Source: Coniochaeta sp. PMI_546 (Eukaryota; Ascomycota; Sordariomycetes; Coniochaetales; Coniochaetaceae). From it: DNA of 64,000 nt. Positions 23,329-33,754 of the stretch are shown here, one piece after another; positions within the stretch are counted from its first letter, which is position 1, and each line of letters starts with the position of its first letter. Below the pieces are notes generated by a model. It searched no databases, was not told the DNA's origin, and was given only the letters and a program-made list of their open reading frames with translations. The position numbers and the translations under genes are program-made. Location: NCBI GenBank assembly GCA_021432605.1, contig MU271155.1, positions 496,001-560,000 of the forward strand, given 5' to 3'.

Positions 23329-24016
23329 CTAGAAGGGAAGAAGACCCAACAGGCCCCCGGCAAGACCGCCGAGAACACTGTCGAGAATCTTCTTGACCGC
23401 GAAAAGGAGGCCATCAACGACCTTGTCAAGAGCGATGATGAGCTTGCTCAGGGCAAGGATCAATGGGGTAAGGTAGACCAAGACACATCCTAACATGTGT
23501 CAGTCATGCTGTCGTCGTCCATCAGCGATCCAATGAAGAGTGGACATACCGAGACCGAGCTTGATGATGACAAACTTCAGGGTTGAGACAATCTCCCACA
23601 CCAACAGCTTGACCTTGATGCCAAGACAGTCGGCGGTGCAACCAGAGTTGCGCTGCCACACCTCACGCTTGGACAGGACCTTGGTGGCCGCTGTGAGAGC
23701 GTCGGTGATACCCTGGAATTGGGGAGCAAGAGCCGTGGCTGTGGCTGTCTGGGTGAGAACATCCGGGTTGTTGGGCACAGCAGCAGTGGTCTGGTCTGTG
23801 TTGGTAGGGTCATGTTAGTGTTATGGCAATCTCATATCTAGGTGTGTCTGTTTGTTGCCAATGGGGCGGCTTACTGATGCTGGCGGTGTAGCCTTGAATT
23901 TGAGTGAACAGCTTATCAAGCTCATCAGCCTGGGTGTCAAGTTGACGCTCGGCGATTATGGGACCGGCCAGAGCGCTGGTGGCAAAGGCAAAGACGGCAA
24001 AAAAGACGGCCTTCAT
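23329..24016 (-). CDS. HsbA-like cell-wall protein (hydrophobic surface binding)
   Basis: Three exons (23875-24016, 23550-23795, 23329-23489) encode 182 residues; the 79 and 60 bp introns, both phase 1, have CACTAAC- and CTGAC-type branch sites. Residues 1-18 (MKAVFFAVFAFATSALAG) are a signal peptide. The rest is amphipathic helix: QLDTQADELDKLFTQIQGY, then LAPQFQGITDALTAATKVL, a Cys pair (SGCTADCLG), and a long hydrophobic C-terminal part ending in GGLLGLLPF. This layout fits the HsbA / cell-wall galactomannoprotein family (PF12296), secreted proteins that bind hydrophobic surfaces and recruit cutinase or polyesterase in Aspergillus. A TATA-like ATAAATAG lies about 155 bp upstream (near 24170). 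Confidence 0.85.
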
Positions 24017-27000
24017 TGTGTCTGCTGGTAGTTTGTCTGGATGAGAGATGTCTCGAGGATGGTCTGCGAAGGTCTGGACTGGGGAGTCTAAAGTCTGAGA
24101 TCTGAACTCTGATGTCTGATGTCTGGAACTTGCTGTCGAGAAGAGGATTTCCTCGAGATGGACAGGACCTATTTATGCTTTGTGTCTCTCGAGGATCATC
24201 TTGTCGAGGTGTTCGATGCCCGGTGTCAACTCCCATGATGACCTTCGAAATATCGGCTCTGGACTGTCATCTTCTCCACAGTCCACGAATGCCGCAACCT
24301 CAATGCGATTTTTCTGGGCCGCGATAGTGTCGGGGCACAGATATCTGCTCGATGATGTCAGTTTTGTAACTTGATCATGCCATCGTCCAGATTTCCTGAG
24401 CGATTCCTGATCTCCAGCAGCTCTTGCCAAGTCGTCTACATGTGAGAAGATTAAACTTCCATAACGGAGACGACGCGGGAAAAACTCCGACTGTCGATCG
24501 TCGCTGCAAGACTTTAACAGAACCGAGCACAAAATACAGTAACACAAAGAGGCCCGAAAGGCCGCCAGCCGAGACTCTTGAGTTTGTTCTTCGAGATCTC
24601 CGTACACACAGCGGCACGTATGGGTGAGGCGCCATAGTAAGTCGGTAGGTTGGTCGGTATTAACGGTTTGGCTGTCCAAGCACCTCCGGGAATGCTATGC
24701 AGATGGCTGGGAATCAACGCTAGTCAATATCATCTGCGCGAAGCGACGCCACTGGGCGTCTTTCCGCACCTCCACCTGGCAGTCGTCCCGGAGATGCAGC
24801 CGAGACATGAGGACAACCCTCCACGGTCCTTCACTGGCCACTGTTACTCTGTGCCTGTTATTAGATGCGACGGAACGTTCACACGGAGCTTGCTGCGACG
24901 CGTGGTTCTCCTGAATGTCCTCATCGTGGTCAAAACAACTCTAACCGAATCTGGGTGGGTGAACATCTAGACTCTAATCTTTCCAATGCAACGGAGTGAC
25001 GTCAGAAGAGTTGAGATCTATGAGATTGAGCCGTGTACGTGGATGAATTGGAGTGGCCATCTCACTTCCCGTACACGTGTACCTCGATGGGCAATAATTG
25101 TAGGGACCGATGTCGCCACCGACAAAAGCGGATATGGATGTCCAGGGCCAGATGTGTAAAGCGGGAAGCTCAGCCTAGTATTCTAGAGTCTAAAGATAGA
25201 AGTCGAAAGAATGAGATCAGCATTGTGGAATTGATCAGCACTGCTAGTCAATCGGTTCTCTTAGTCGCTGGTGAAGTTGCCTACACTTCAAATACTGCCT
25301 CTCAAATCGTTGTCCAGGTCGTGACGGGATCGTCGGATGGCCAGGCTGTTACAGCGGTCTGGACTTGGAAGACCGAGCGGGCAGACGCTTTCCGATAGCG
25401 GGCGAACCAAAAAAAACCAAGAATAAAGGTCGCAGTGGGATCCGCCACAGTGAATGAAGGCTAAATCGAGATGTCACCTTGCCCTGTCTGGTCCCAAAAT
25501 AGGAGGTGTGGAGATACTCACCAGCTCAGTCCCCAGTGCAGATCCAATTTATTCAAGAGCACTCAACTGCTTTCTTCATATATTTCATTTTGCGGGGAAA
25601 CCAGGGGCAGCAACTGTGAAAGTAGTAGCCGCAGAGTAGCTGCAGTAGAGTCGAGCAGTGCTAAATGTAATATAATATGTTATTACGGAAATCGTTCTGT
25701 AAGACTTTTCGTCGCGTGTACTGAGTGAGACGCATAAGGAAAAGATCAGCATGCAATCGAACGGTCTCGGATGGTTCCAGCTATGCTTAACTTTGGAACC
25801 GGGCTATTTGCAATGAACTGGTTACCTTAGTCAACAGGTTCCATGCCTATGCACGTCAGGCCATATGAAAGCGGCTAGAGATTGGGACTCGGCTTTCTAC
25901 ATCTCAAGGACACTCGACGAAGGTCTGCCGTGATACCCGTCCGCCGTCACTTGACATGGAACCTGTCGCAATTCCAAGGATGGTTCTTGAATGGATCGTC
26001 ATCACGAAGTTACGGCAGTCTCAAGGCGTATGAACTCGGGTATCTTGAGTGGGCGATAATGTAGAAAGCCGAGTGCTTGACGGAATGACAGGATCCATGT
26101 TAGGATGGTATCTCGGTAACCGCCAGTCGTGACAAGGAGTACTCTAAGGCAGCCTCTGCCGAAGATAGACACACTATCCACACCGGAAATCCGGGCCATC
26201 AAGGGGCATAATGATATATGAGCTACTAGACTCGGAGACGCATCTGAGCCTACCCAGTCAGCGTGGTCGATGGAGCACGATGACAACAGGAACTTTAACC
26301 ACAAAACTGGAGCCTGGTATCAGAGAGCGAGTTTGTTGAACAACTGGCGTTTTCCTCGCCTCCGGAGCCCTAGTTCGTCTTGCCGGTGAAAGTCTTGCTT
26401 GTGACGCGTTCGTTGTATTCCAAATCGCAGTTAGGCACACCAACGCGACTGAGCTCTGCTGAATCCAGTCAGTTAGGACCTGAACTGAGGCAGCAGTCTA
26501 CACGTGCCCTGTGGACACTGCATGGGACAATCAAACCTACCAACTTACTACCACAGTTGTTGCTTGTCCTTCCACAAGCCTTATCTATCATAAGTGCATG
26601 AGCGCGAGCGACATCAAAGCCTCCTCACGCTGTATTTCAGGCAGGCCACGAAATGATGCAGGCTGGCGGCCCAGCATTACTGGAAAAGCAAGAGACAGTC
26701 GACGCTGACCAACTCATGATCCTCGTCATCTGAAGTTGAGTTCATCAACCTCAAGCCTGCTGATATGGTCCTGAAGTGGTTTGTGAACCTCCTGAAGGAG
26801 TCCGGCGCATACAGACACGGCCAGTCTCGTTGCTCACCCATTCTGCCAACGCCAGGACGGACTACGTCCCTGTCCTGAACTACCTCGGCTCGCACTCATC
26901 CATCAAACACTTTTGTTGTATTGCTGCTTTGGCAGGTTGAGTATCTCAGACTATTTTAGGCAAGGAAAACAAAGAAAATAATAAATTCTGGGACCGATGC

Positions 27001-27488
27001 TGGTCTGAACGGCTGATCTCTGGCAAGCAATGCCACCAGAGCTTTGGTAGTTGCCTGAGGCCTGAGGGGGTTGTTGGGGACTTAGCACGGACCAACCCGG
27101 TTAGGGTTCCAAATCAGGACAAGCGCACGCCCAAGCCTCTTGTACTGCGTAACCACTGTGGGAACTCGGGATCCGCGCCAGCTTCCTCTCTCTCAAAAGA
27201 CTGACGTCGCAACACGTCTGTTTAAAACTACCACCTAGCAGTCGAACATCACTATCGAACTAGCTTTGATCTCGCCCCAAACTCTGCCTCAGCTTCCCGT
27301 CAGAAATTTCCAGCCATTGTAGCGCCGCTTCCAAGGCTAGATCCAATTATCGAACTTCACCCAAGGAAGTCAATGTCCTCCCAATCAGACCGGGCCCAAC
27401 CAGGAAACAGCTGCGTGGAGCGCCACCAACTATTGGCAGCAGCTCGAATACCCAAAGGAGAGTCAATCTGGTTTCTCTCCGGGAACAA
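24017..27488. other. Long intergenic region with one doubtful frame
   Basis: About 3.5 kb without a supported gene. The longest frame, 24173-24679 minus (168 residues), has ordinary composition but no motif and would end 157 bp before the HsbA-like start. Plus-strand frames at 25033-25398 and 25454-25728 look like chance. No repeat or transposon features seen. Confidence 0.4.
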
Positions 27489-29018
27489 ATGATGAAGCGA
27501 ACGCTTGGCCACTTGGACAAGCGCAAGAGAATCACACGATGCAAAGCCTGTGCTGGGAGACGCATTAAGGTCTGATGGGCATAGCTACCTTCTTTAGCAC
27601 CTTCACAATGCTGATTTGGAGTGTTAGTGTGAAGGAGGTTATCCGTGCGAGTATTGCACCCGAACCAAGAAGTTGTGTCAAAGACAGGTGCCCCTGCACG
27701 AAGAAGTAAATTTCGTCACTGTCAGGAACCCTGGCCAAGCATGTCGGTCAACAGAACTGCAAGTGCAAGTGTGTAAGCATGAGGACAACCTTTACCTGGA
27801 TCATTTCGCGTTGTTCATGCAACGGTGTCAGTTCACGAGAGGCTTTGCCTCGGTGGCTACTGATCTGCTGCCTCTCTTCGAAGCATCCACTTCATTGCGA
27901 AGCGCGGCTATAGCGATTGGAGCGCTCGACGCCAGCAGGCGAAGCTCTGTCAGCTCGTTGCGTGAACAGAACTCACCCAGCCACGTGGCGCTCATGTCAT
28001 ATGGCAGATCGTTACAAGCTTTACGGACTCAGCTTGCGAAAGCTACCCCGGTCCAGTATGAAGACGTTCTCTGGTGCACCTTCTTATTGGGATTATTCGA
28101 GGTACGTGACGATGATTCGCCAATGTTGGAATGGGCTCTAACATAGTAGTGAAAGCTGATATCAGAATCGTCTGGAGACAGCTGGGCCCAACATATGTGT
28201 TACGGCACATCCAAGATTCTGCAGATGGCAGGTCCTACTAAATCATCGTCTTCCCTCCGCCGGACATTATTCGACGCTTTTCGAGTCTTAGAAGCTACCA
28301 GAGCGATCATGTACGGCGATGAAACATTCCTATCACAGGATACATGGCTGTCCTATCACCCGAGTTCGGGCTTGAAACAAAGCGGCGCGCCGGATCTTAT
28401 GGAGACTATCTATACGCTCATGATCCAGGCTTCGTCCTTTGCTAACGTGTACGTTTGGTTCGGGTTCAATGCTTTGCCCCTTCTGACTGATCGTATTATA
28501 GTCTGTTCGACCAAGTGGAGAGTATACCGGAGGCGTTAAGATACAACGATCCGAACATTATCGCTCTTGCTCGCCATGGACTCCAAATCCAACACAGTAT
28601 ACGGAGCTGGTACCCTGGTAATGCTTCCCACCTGAAGCGCACAGACTGCTATGCCCAGCTGGCTTTCGCGAACTACCACGCCCTCGAACTGTTCCACTGC
28701 AAGAACTTTACGTACCACTCATGTTGGGAGAACAAGGCAGTGCCTTACTTGGACCTAAACCAGATCGATGAACATGTAACGGGCATATTAGATGTATCCG
28801 AGCAGGTTCTTGAGGCGTCGATTGTCCCCGCAGTAACATTACTTTTCGCTCTGCGCATGGCTGGTGCCAATGCTTCTGCCACGAATCAGGAAGCAAAGGT
28901 TATGGAAATCCTTGGCCAAATACACAGGTCAGGGTTCGTTGTGGCGGATAGGATAAAAGTAGACGTGCAAGAGTTATTAGATTTTCAGGCGGCACGAAAG
29001 AGGTCGAGTCGGCAATAG
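27489..29018 (+). CDS. Zn(II)2Cys6 transcription factor
   Basis: Four exons (27489-27569, 27628-28105, 28166-28448, 28502-29018) encode 452 residues; introns are 58, 60 and 53 bp and the frame closes. The zinc cluster is split by intron 1 and has Cys18, 21, 28, 34, 37 and 44 (CX2CX6CX5CX2CX6C). The following region matches the fungal-specific factor domain 2 type: FASVATDLLPLFEAS, GALDASR, GRSLQALRTQL, then VLWCTFLLGLFEV, split from GDSWAQHMCYG by intron 2. The start is the first in-frame ATG after a stop near 27267, leaving 17 residues before the cluster. It is convergent with a secreted-protein gene 146 bp away, a possible target. Confidence 0.9.
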
Positions 29019-29164
29019 GATCCAAAGTAGACTGTATTTACTTATCACTATGTCTAACCCCGGTGAATCGTCTTCCCAATGAGCGCTAAGGAATTGTAAA
29101 AACCCTGGAGGGTGCACCCGATGATTCGGTCCTTCCCATGTGCAGTGGCAAATTCGTACTGCCG

Positions 29165-29952
29165 TCAAGCAGAGGCGGACGTGATTTGGATGTTGAAATA
29201 TTCTGTTACAACCCTGGTTCGCAGGTCGGGCGAGAAGTAGTCGTAACCGATGACGACGTTGTGATTGTCCACGAAAATCGTGACGGGGATGACACCTTGG
29301 TACATAATGTTCCACTGTTCAAGACCGCGGTCAGTATGAGTTCGGTAACATGAGTTGAATATGATCAGTGCTATGGGTCTCTCACCGCCGCCACAAGACC
29401 TTCGACGAACTGCCGGTGAACGAGACCACCGAAGACGGCACCAGCCTTGACTAGTATGTCTTGTTGAAAGATAGGAAAGTTCGAATTAACGTATCCCCTC
29501 CATACATCGGGCGTGGTGGAGTTGCTGTTGTAGGTGGTCAAAGTGTTGTCGACAAGACCTTGTTCGCTTACGTTGGCATAGTTGAAGAACGACGAAGCCA
29601 GATTGCCATCGTAGGCTTCATCGACGCGAACAAACCTCGCCGAGGGAGAGTTGTTGATGAAGCCGGTTGTGATATGGGATAGATTTTGGTTCCTGCAGTA
29701 TGTCTTAGTCCTTGGCCCCTGTGGCATGCTGAGAGGTGTGAAGTGTGATAGCGCTCACCATTTGTGTTGGACGAAATTGGTCCGGTACTCTGACTTCACC
29801 AGTGGTGGTTCGGGCTGCTTGAAATCAGCCGAAAACAAGAGCATCGAGGAAGGGAATTGCGAACAGCTTGGTCGGCCTGTCGTGCTTCCGGCGGCCACCA
29901 TGGCGAGCGATGCTATAAGCACCTGAACGTAGTGCATCTTTTGCAACCTCAA
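29165..29952 (-). CDS. Secreted protein of unknown family
   Basis: Three exons (29759-29952, 29386-29692, 29165-29314) encode 216 residues; introns are 66 and 71 bp with GTGAGC/GTGAGA donors and CTGCAG/GAACAG acceptors, and the frame closes. Residues 1-22 form a signal peptide (an in-frame Met at 29937 is an alternative start). The mature part has a single Cys, so disulfides within the chain are excluded. It is rich in Asn, Val and aromatic residues, with several NxS/T glycosylation sites (NLS, NVS, NST). The second exon contains NNSPSARFVRVDEAYDGNL and GAVFGGLVHRQFVEGL. No family recognised. Confidence 0.75.
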
Positions 29953-30041
29953 ACAAGGGGCAGGTGACTGTTATATCTGATACTTGTCAATAGTCTGACT
30001 GATGTCTGTTCTTGTGTGATGGCGGTCAAGTCTAGACGGCT

Positions 30042-30049
30042 TATATATA
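30042..30049 (-). promoter_or_regulatory. TATA box of the secreted unknown
   Basis: TATATATA lies about 90-100 bp before the start codon at 29952, the spacing seen for other genes in this window. Confidence 0.55.
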
Positions 30050-32110
30050 CTTTCAGATTCTGAATGAGAGTTTGCGATCATGGCCAAGGGATGCCTCGGT
30101 CGACCTGGGAAGCTGCCTTGCCATGTTTTCGACTGCGTTCAAATCTTTCCCCTTTCGGGATACAGTGACGGTACCTAACTCAGAGATCCGCTTACATACT
30201 CTGCTATTTGCTAAATCAGCATAGCTTTTTTTTCGTGTACATGTGGAGTGCACAAGGGAGCATTAGACTAGTACAGCGTTTATTTAGGCCTGCCTGGTCA
30301 CCAACCTCTGGAACTCGTCGGCGCGCTCGATTACTTCCCGATCGAGAGTGTGGGTTTGATGTGTGGCGTAGCTGTGGATCCCAACACAGGTAGCGTTCGA
30401 CTGCCCTCCATCCACTTCATAGGTATTCTCTTACGCGTTCGATCTCACTTATTCGCCCAGCGCACTTTCCTTACGTATCTGTTGGCTTTGGGCTGCTGGG
30501 TCAGCCCCTGAAATACCTTGTAGAACACGGCACTCAGAGCCAAGCTTGTGATCCAGTCGTTGTGGAGACCGACGACGCTCCAGAACGAGGAAACAAGACC
30601 GAAACGTACCATCTTTAGAATATGCAAATACCCTTTACAAATAAATCGTACTGAAGGAGGGCTCAAGTTTGGTGCTGTCGTCGTCGAGGTCGCCTTGTTG
30701 TTTGGTAGCTACCATAGTTGACATCTGCTCCCTGCGCTGATCTCAAATTCTAACCGAGCCCGCTTAACTCCGTATATCCTGGAGTCCACTACAGGACGGT
30801 CATGGACGTGCCTTGAACTTGGCCCTGATTGATGCGCCGAAACAGCATCCTTAGCCATCGCTGTGAAATTACCAGGGAGAACAAAGACGTATAGACGTCT
30901 AGTGATACCTCTATGGATGTTCGTTACCAGGTTAAGCCGGTGGAATCGCTTAGGCCAGTGGCTTCTGCCGCCCGACAGAGACTACTAAGGAGTTAGCAGA
31001 CTGTACTTGGAGTGTTACAACGAGTTCACTCACACCCGGACGTATCCATACAAGCTCCTGTCCTAAAGGTCACTACGAGTGTCAACGATCGGCCCTCGCC
31101 TTCCCTTCTGAGACCGGCCATGACCTCTATCAAGATCTAGTTGCATTTTCGCTGGTGGCTGCGGTCATGTTATGAGTCGTCATTATGCTCCCAGGTGTTC
31201 CTCCTTCCCCCTGGTGCAGAAAGGGTTCCTGGCAACTGAGAGACTTCTACAGTGACCGTAGGGAAGCCAGCCTCTTCCATCATGTTCTTAAGTTACGGCA
31301 GCAAGACGGTCTTTGCGAATTGTGCGTATATCATAAGACGGTCAGCACATTAGACCTGGATTGATGAGATGATGTGATAGGGTCTTAGACTTTGAACCAA
31401 AAGGTCATTCCAGGTCTGTAGAATGTGCCCATCGAGACTACCATCGATGGTCTTCGAGAGCATTGGCATCCCCATGATGTCCAAGTAGCCACCGGGTTGA
31501 GCTTGTCATAGATGGAGCCCAGAAGTTCTGAAATTCGGCCACAGATGGACAATGGACAGCAACAGCCATGGTTGTCGTCGAGTATATACGTGTACATCAA
31601 CCCATCCACACAGACATCAATATCGGAACGGAACGGGAGTTGGGCCGGGCATGGACTGGTTGAATGGGGCCCAAATCTGTGCCCAGGAGGAGGAGAATCG
31701 GCGCCGGATCTGAAAGTGATCATGGTGACGCTTCTCACTTTCAAAGCCACCAAAAATGGTGGGATGTGCTAGCGGGTTTGAGCAGTCTGTCGCCTTAACG
31801 TGTAAGGTCAGTCAAGTTTTCTTTGCCTTGTTTCAAATAGCAGGCATCAACAAGAGCCTTGTCGTCCGGACAAAAAATTCAGACAAGGGATTGTGACAAC
31901 GAAGATACAAAGAAAAGGGTCAAATCAAGGGTCGCGCCGGTTGGGATCAGACGCTTAAAAGGTAGGACGCCTCCAGCTGGACCCTCAGAAAGTCGTCAAG
32001 ATACCATACCATCTACATCACCCATTTTCCAAGCTCTGGGCATTCCATACGCGTAACACCATCCAGAGACGGTAGAGAAAAGTCCACCAAGACAACGAAA
32101 AACAGTCGCC
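30050..32110. other. Intergenic, no gene seen
   Basis: About 2 kb between two divergent starts. Short frames at 30445-30666 and 31385-31772 overlap on opposite strands and carry no domain. Confidence 0.45.
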
Positions 32111-32845
32111 ATGTGCTACAAACTCATCACCCACACACTGCACTGCGACGTGCGTCCACTCGTGGTTATGGGTGACGATGTTGCCAAACCTCTGGTCGAC
32201 CCGTATGCCACCCCAACGGCCTGCAATTGCAAAGATCGTGATCCCAATATCCGACTTCGACTCCGCTGTGACTACGGTCACAACTGCTGCTACATGACGG
32301 CCAAGCTTGTCTTCTGCCGGAAGCAGGACTGCAACGAAGCCGTGAGGTTCCACAAGTATACCCGCCGCAGTATCGTCGCCAAGGATCTTGCCAAGCGCGG
32401 TCCCGCGGAGGAAGACGAGGGATGGGCACCGCTACCGGTCATCGACGGAGACTTCTGCGATGTGGGCGTTGCCCCTTGCCCAACGGCAGAGTTCATCCGG
32501 GCCCGGGAGAAGTTTCTGCAACAAGCGAAGGGTCTGTATGAGATTTTACTGCAAATCAAGAAGACTGAGGCTGATATTCGTCAGAAGTGTATTCATCTGC
32601 TCAGCCCGGTGCACAATAACTGCCTCTACTTAGAGGGGTGCTGGGAGGCGTTGTGCGGATACCCGACCGAGAATGACGTACACTGCTATGGTGAGCATGA
32701 GATCGAGGATATGGATAACGAACTTCTGCTCCTGGAGAGCGAAGCGGAAGAGATTCGCTCGGACTTCGTGGACTACTATGTTCAGTTGATCCGGCTGGAG
32801 GACGAGGGACACGACACTATCACGGGTCTCGATGCCTGGGACTGA
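32111..32845 (+). CDS. Cys/His-rich conserved fungal protein, unknown function
   Basis: A single exon of 244 residues with ATG in good context (GTCGCCATGTGC). The N-terminus MCYKLITHTLHCDVRP resembles the opening of many fungal hypothetical proteins that begin with MC and a spaced Cys/His pattern. Cysteines cluster at residues 2-74 (ACNCKDRD, CDYGHNCCYM, CRKQDC), with more at 118-190, so metal binding is plausible. The C-terminal 70 residues are very acidic and helical (HEIEDMDNELLLLESEAEE). No signal peptide or membrane segment; likely cytosolic or nuclear. Function unknown. Confidence 0.82.
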   Translation: MCYKLITHTLHCDVRPLVVMGDDVAKPLVDPYATPTACNCKDRDPNIRLRLRCDYGHNCCYMTAKLVFCRKQDCNEAVRFHKYTRRSIVAKDLAKRGPAEEDEGWAPLPVIDGDFCDVGVAPCPTAEFIRAREKFLQQAKGLYEILLQIKKTEADIRQKCIHLLSPVHNNCLYLEGCWEALCGYPTENDVHCYGEHEIEDMDNELLLLESEAEEIRSDFVDYYVQLIRLEDEGHDTITGLDAWD

Positions 32846-33754
32846 ACTTGAGAATACCGGCTATTTAGAGGTGCTATGGCGAAGATAAAAACCAGTACGA
32901 AGCGGTATCTGAACCTGTGTTTAAGATAGTAATAGAGGAGAAGGCACATCTGCTCGCATTCCTGTACTTTGAAGCGGCATCAGATATGGGGATTTTCGAT
33001 TTGAACTTAACAGGTACACTTACCAAGTTCCGTAGAGCTGACGCATTCAATTCTGAAATGCGATACGCTGAATTTCTGATCAGTTTATCTTGGTGCCAGG
33101 TAATTCCAGCCGTCATTGATTTTGATTTGTGTGATGCAAAACAGAATTATTGTAGCGAAGACGGAAGAGAGCCAGAACGGCAGCAGCGATACGACACATC
33201 ACCATTTCCGGCATCGTGGGTCTGTGCTTAGTCAGACGCATCGCGTTCCTTCTCATCAAATGAACTTCTCCTCTTCAAGGCCAAGTTTCCTCCAGCAGCA
33301 AGAGGGCTCTCTCAGATTTCTGCCTATCTTGAATTTCTGCTTTCTCATACCGTATGTTCTTGAACTTGATGGACTCCTCGATAAATGCAACTGAAGAGTG
33401 CTCGGCCGCGTGAGTCAGTCGGGCCGTGCTGTTGAGCCTTGGCTGGTTTCGGCGAGCCTATTTCAGCAGCGGCGTGGCTTTGTCAAGCGGTAGGCTCTCC
33501 AGGGACGGTTACACTTCGCCTCAAAGTTGAGAACGCAGACTGCAAATCCCGTTTCTTGAGATTCAGATATTTAAACTGTGCGTGTATGCCGTCCGAAAAT
33601 GTTTCTCTTTTACTTTGTCGACACACACTCCTGCTAGTCTGCCTCAACTTCACTCGCACAACGGTCCCATTAGATTGGTGTTTACCGTAGCGATTCTTCT
33701 TTTCCCTCTTGGTTTTCCCTCAATTCAGTTGTCAATATCACTGCCTTTGCCAGA
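32846..33754. other. Intergenic, no gene seen
   Basis: About 900 bp. Overlapping short frames occur near 32917-33394. The last 200 bp before the next gene are pyrimidine-rich (CTTTTACTTTG, TTCTTCTTTTCCCTCTT), as in fungal core promoters and leaders. Confidence 0.5.

Noticed and set aside
24173-24679. 168-residue minus-strand frame before the HsbA-like gene
   Set aside because: No domain or splice support; overlapping frames occur on both strands.
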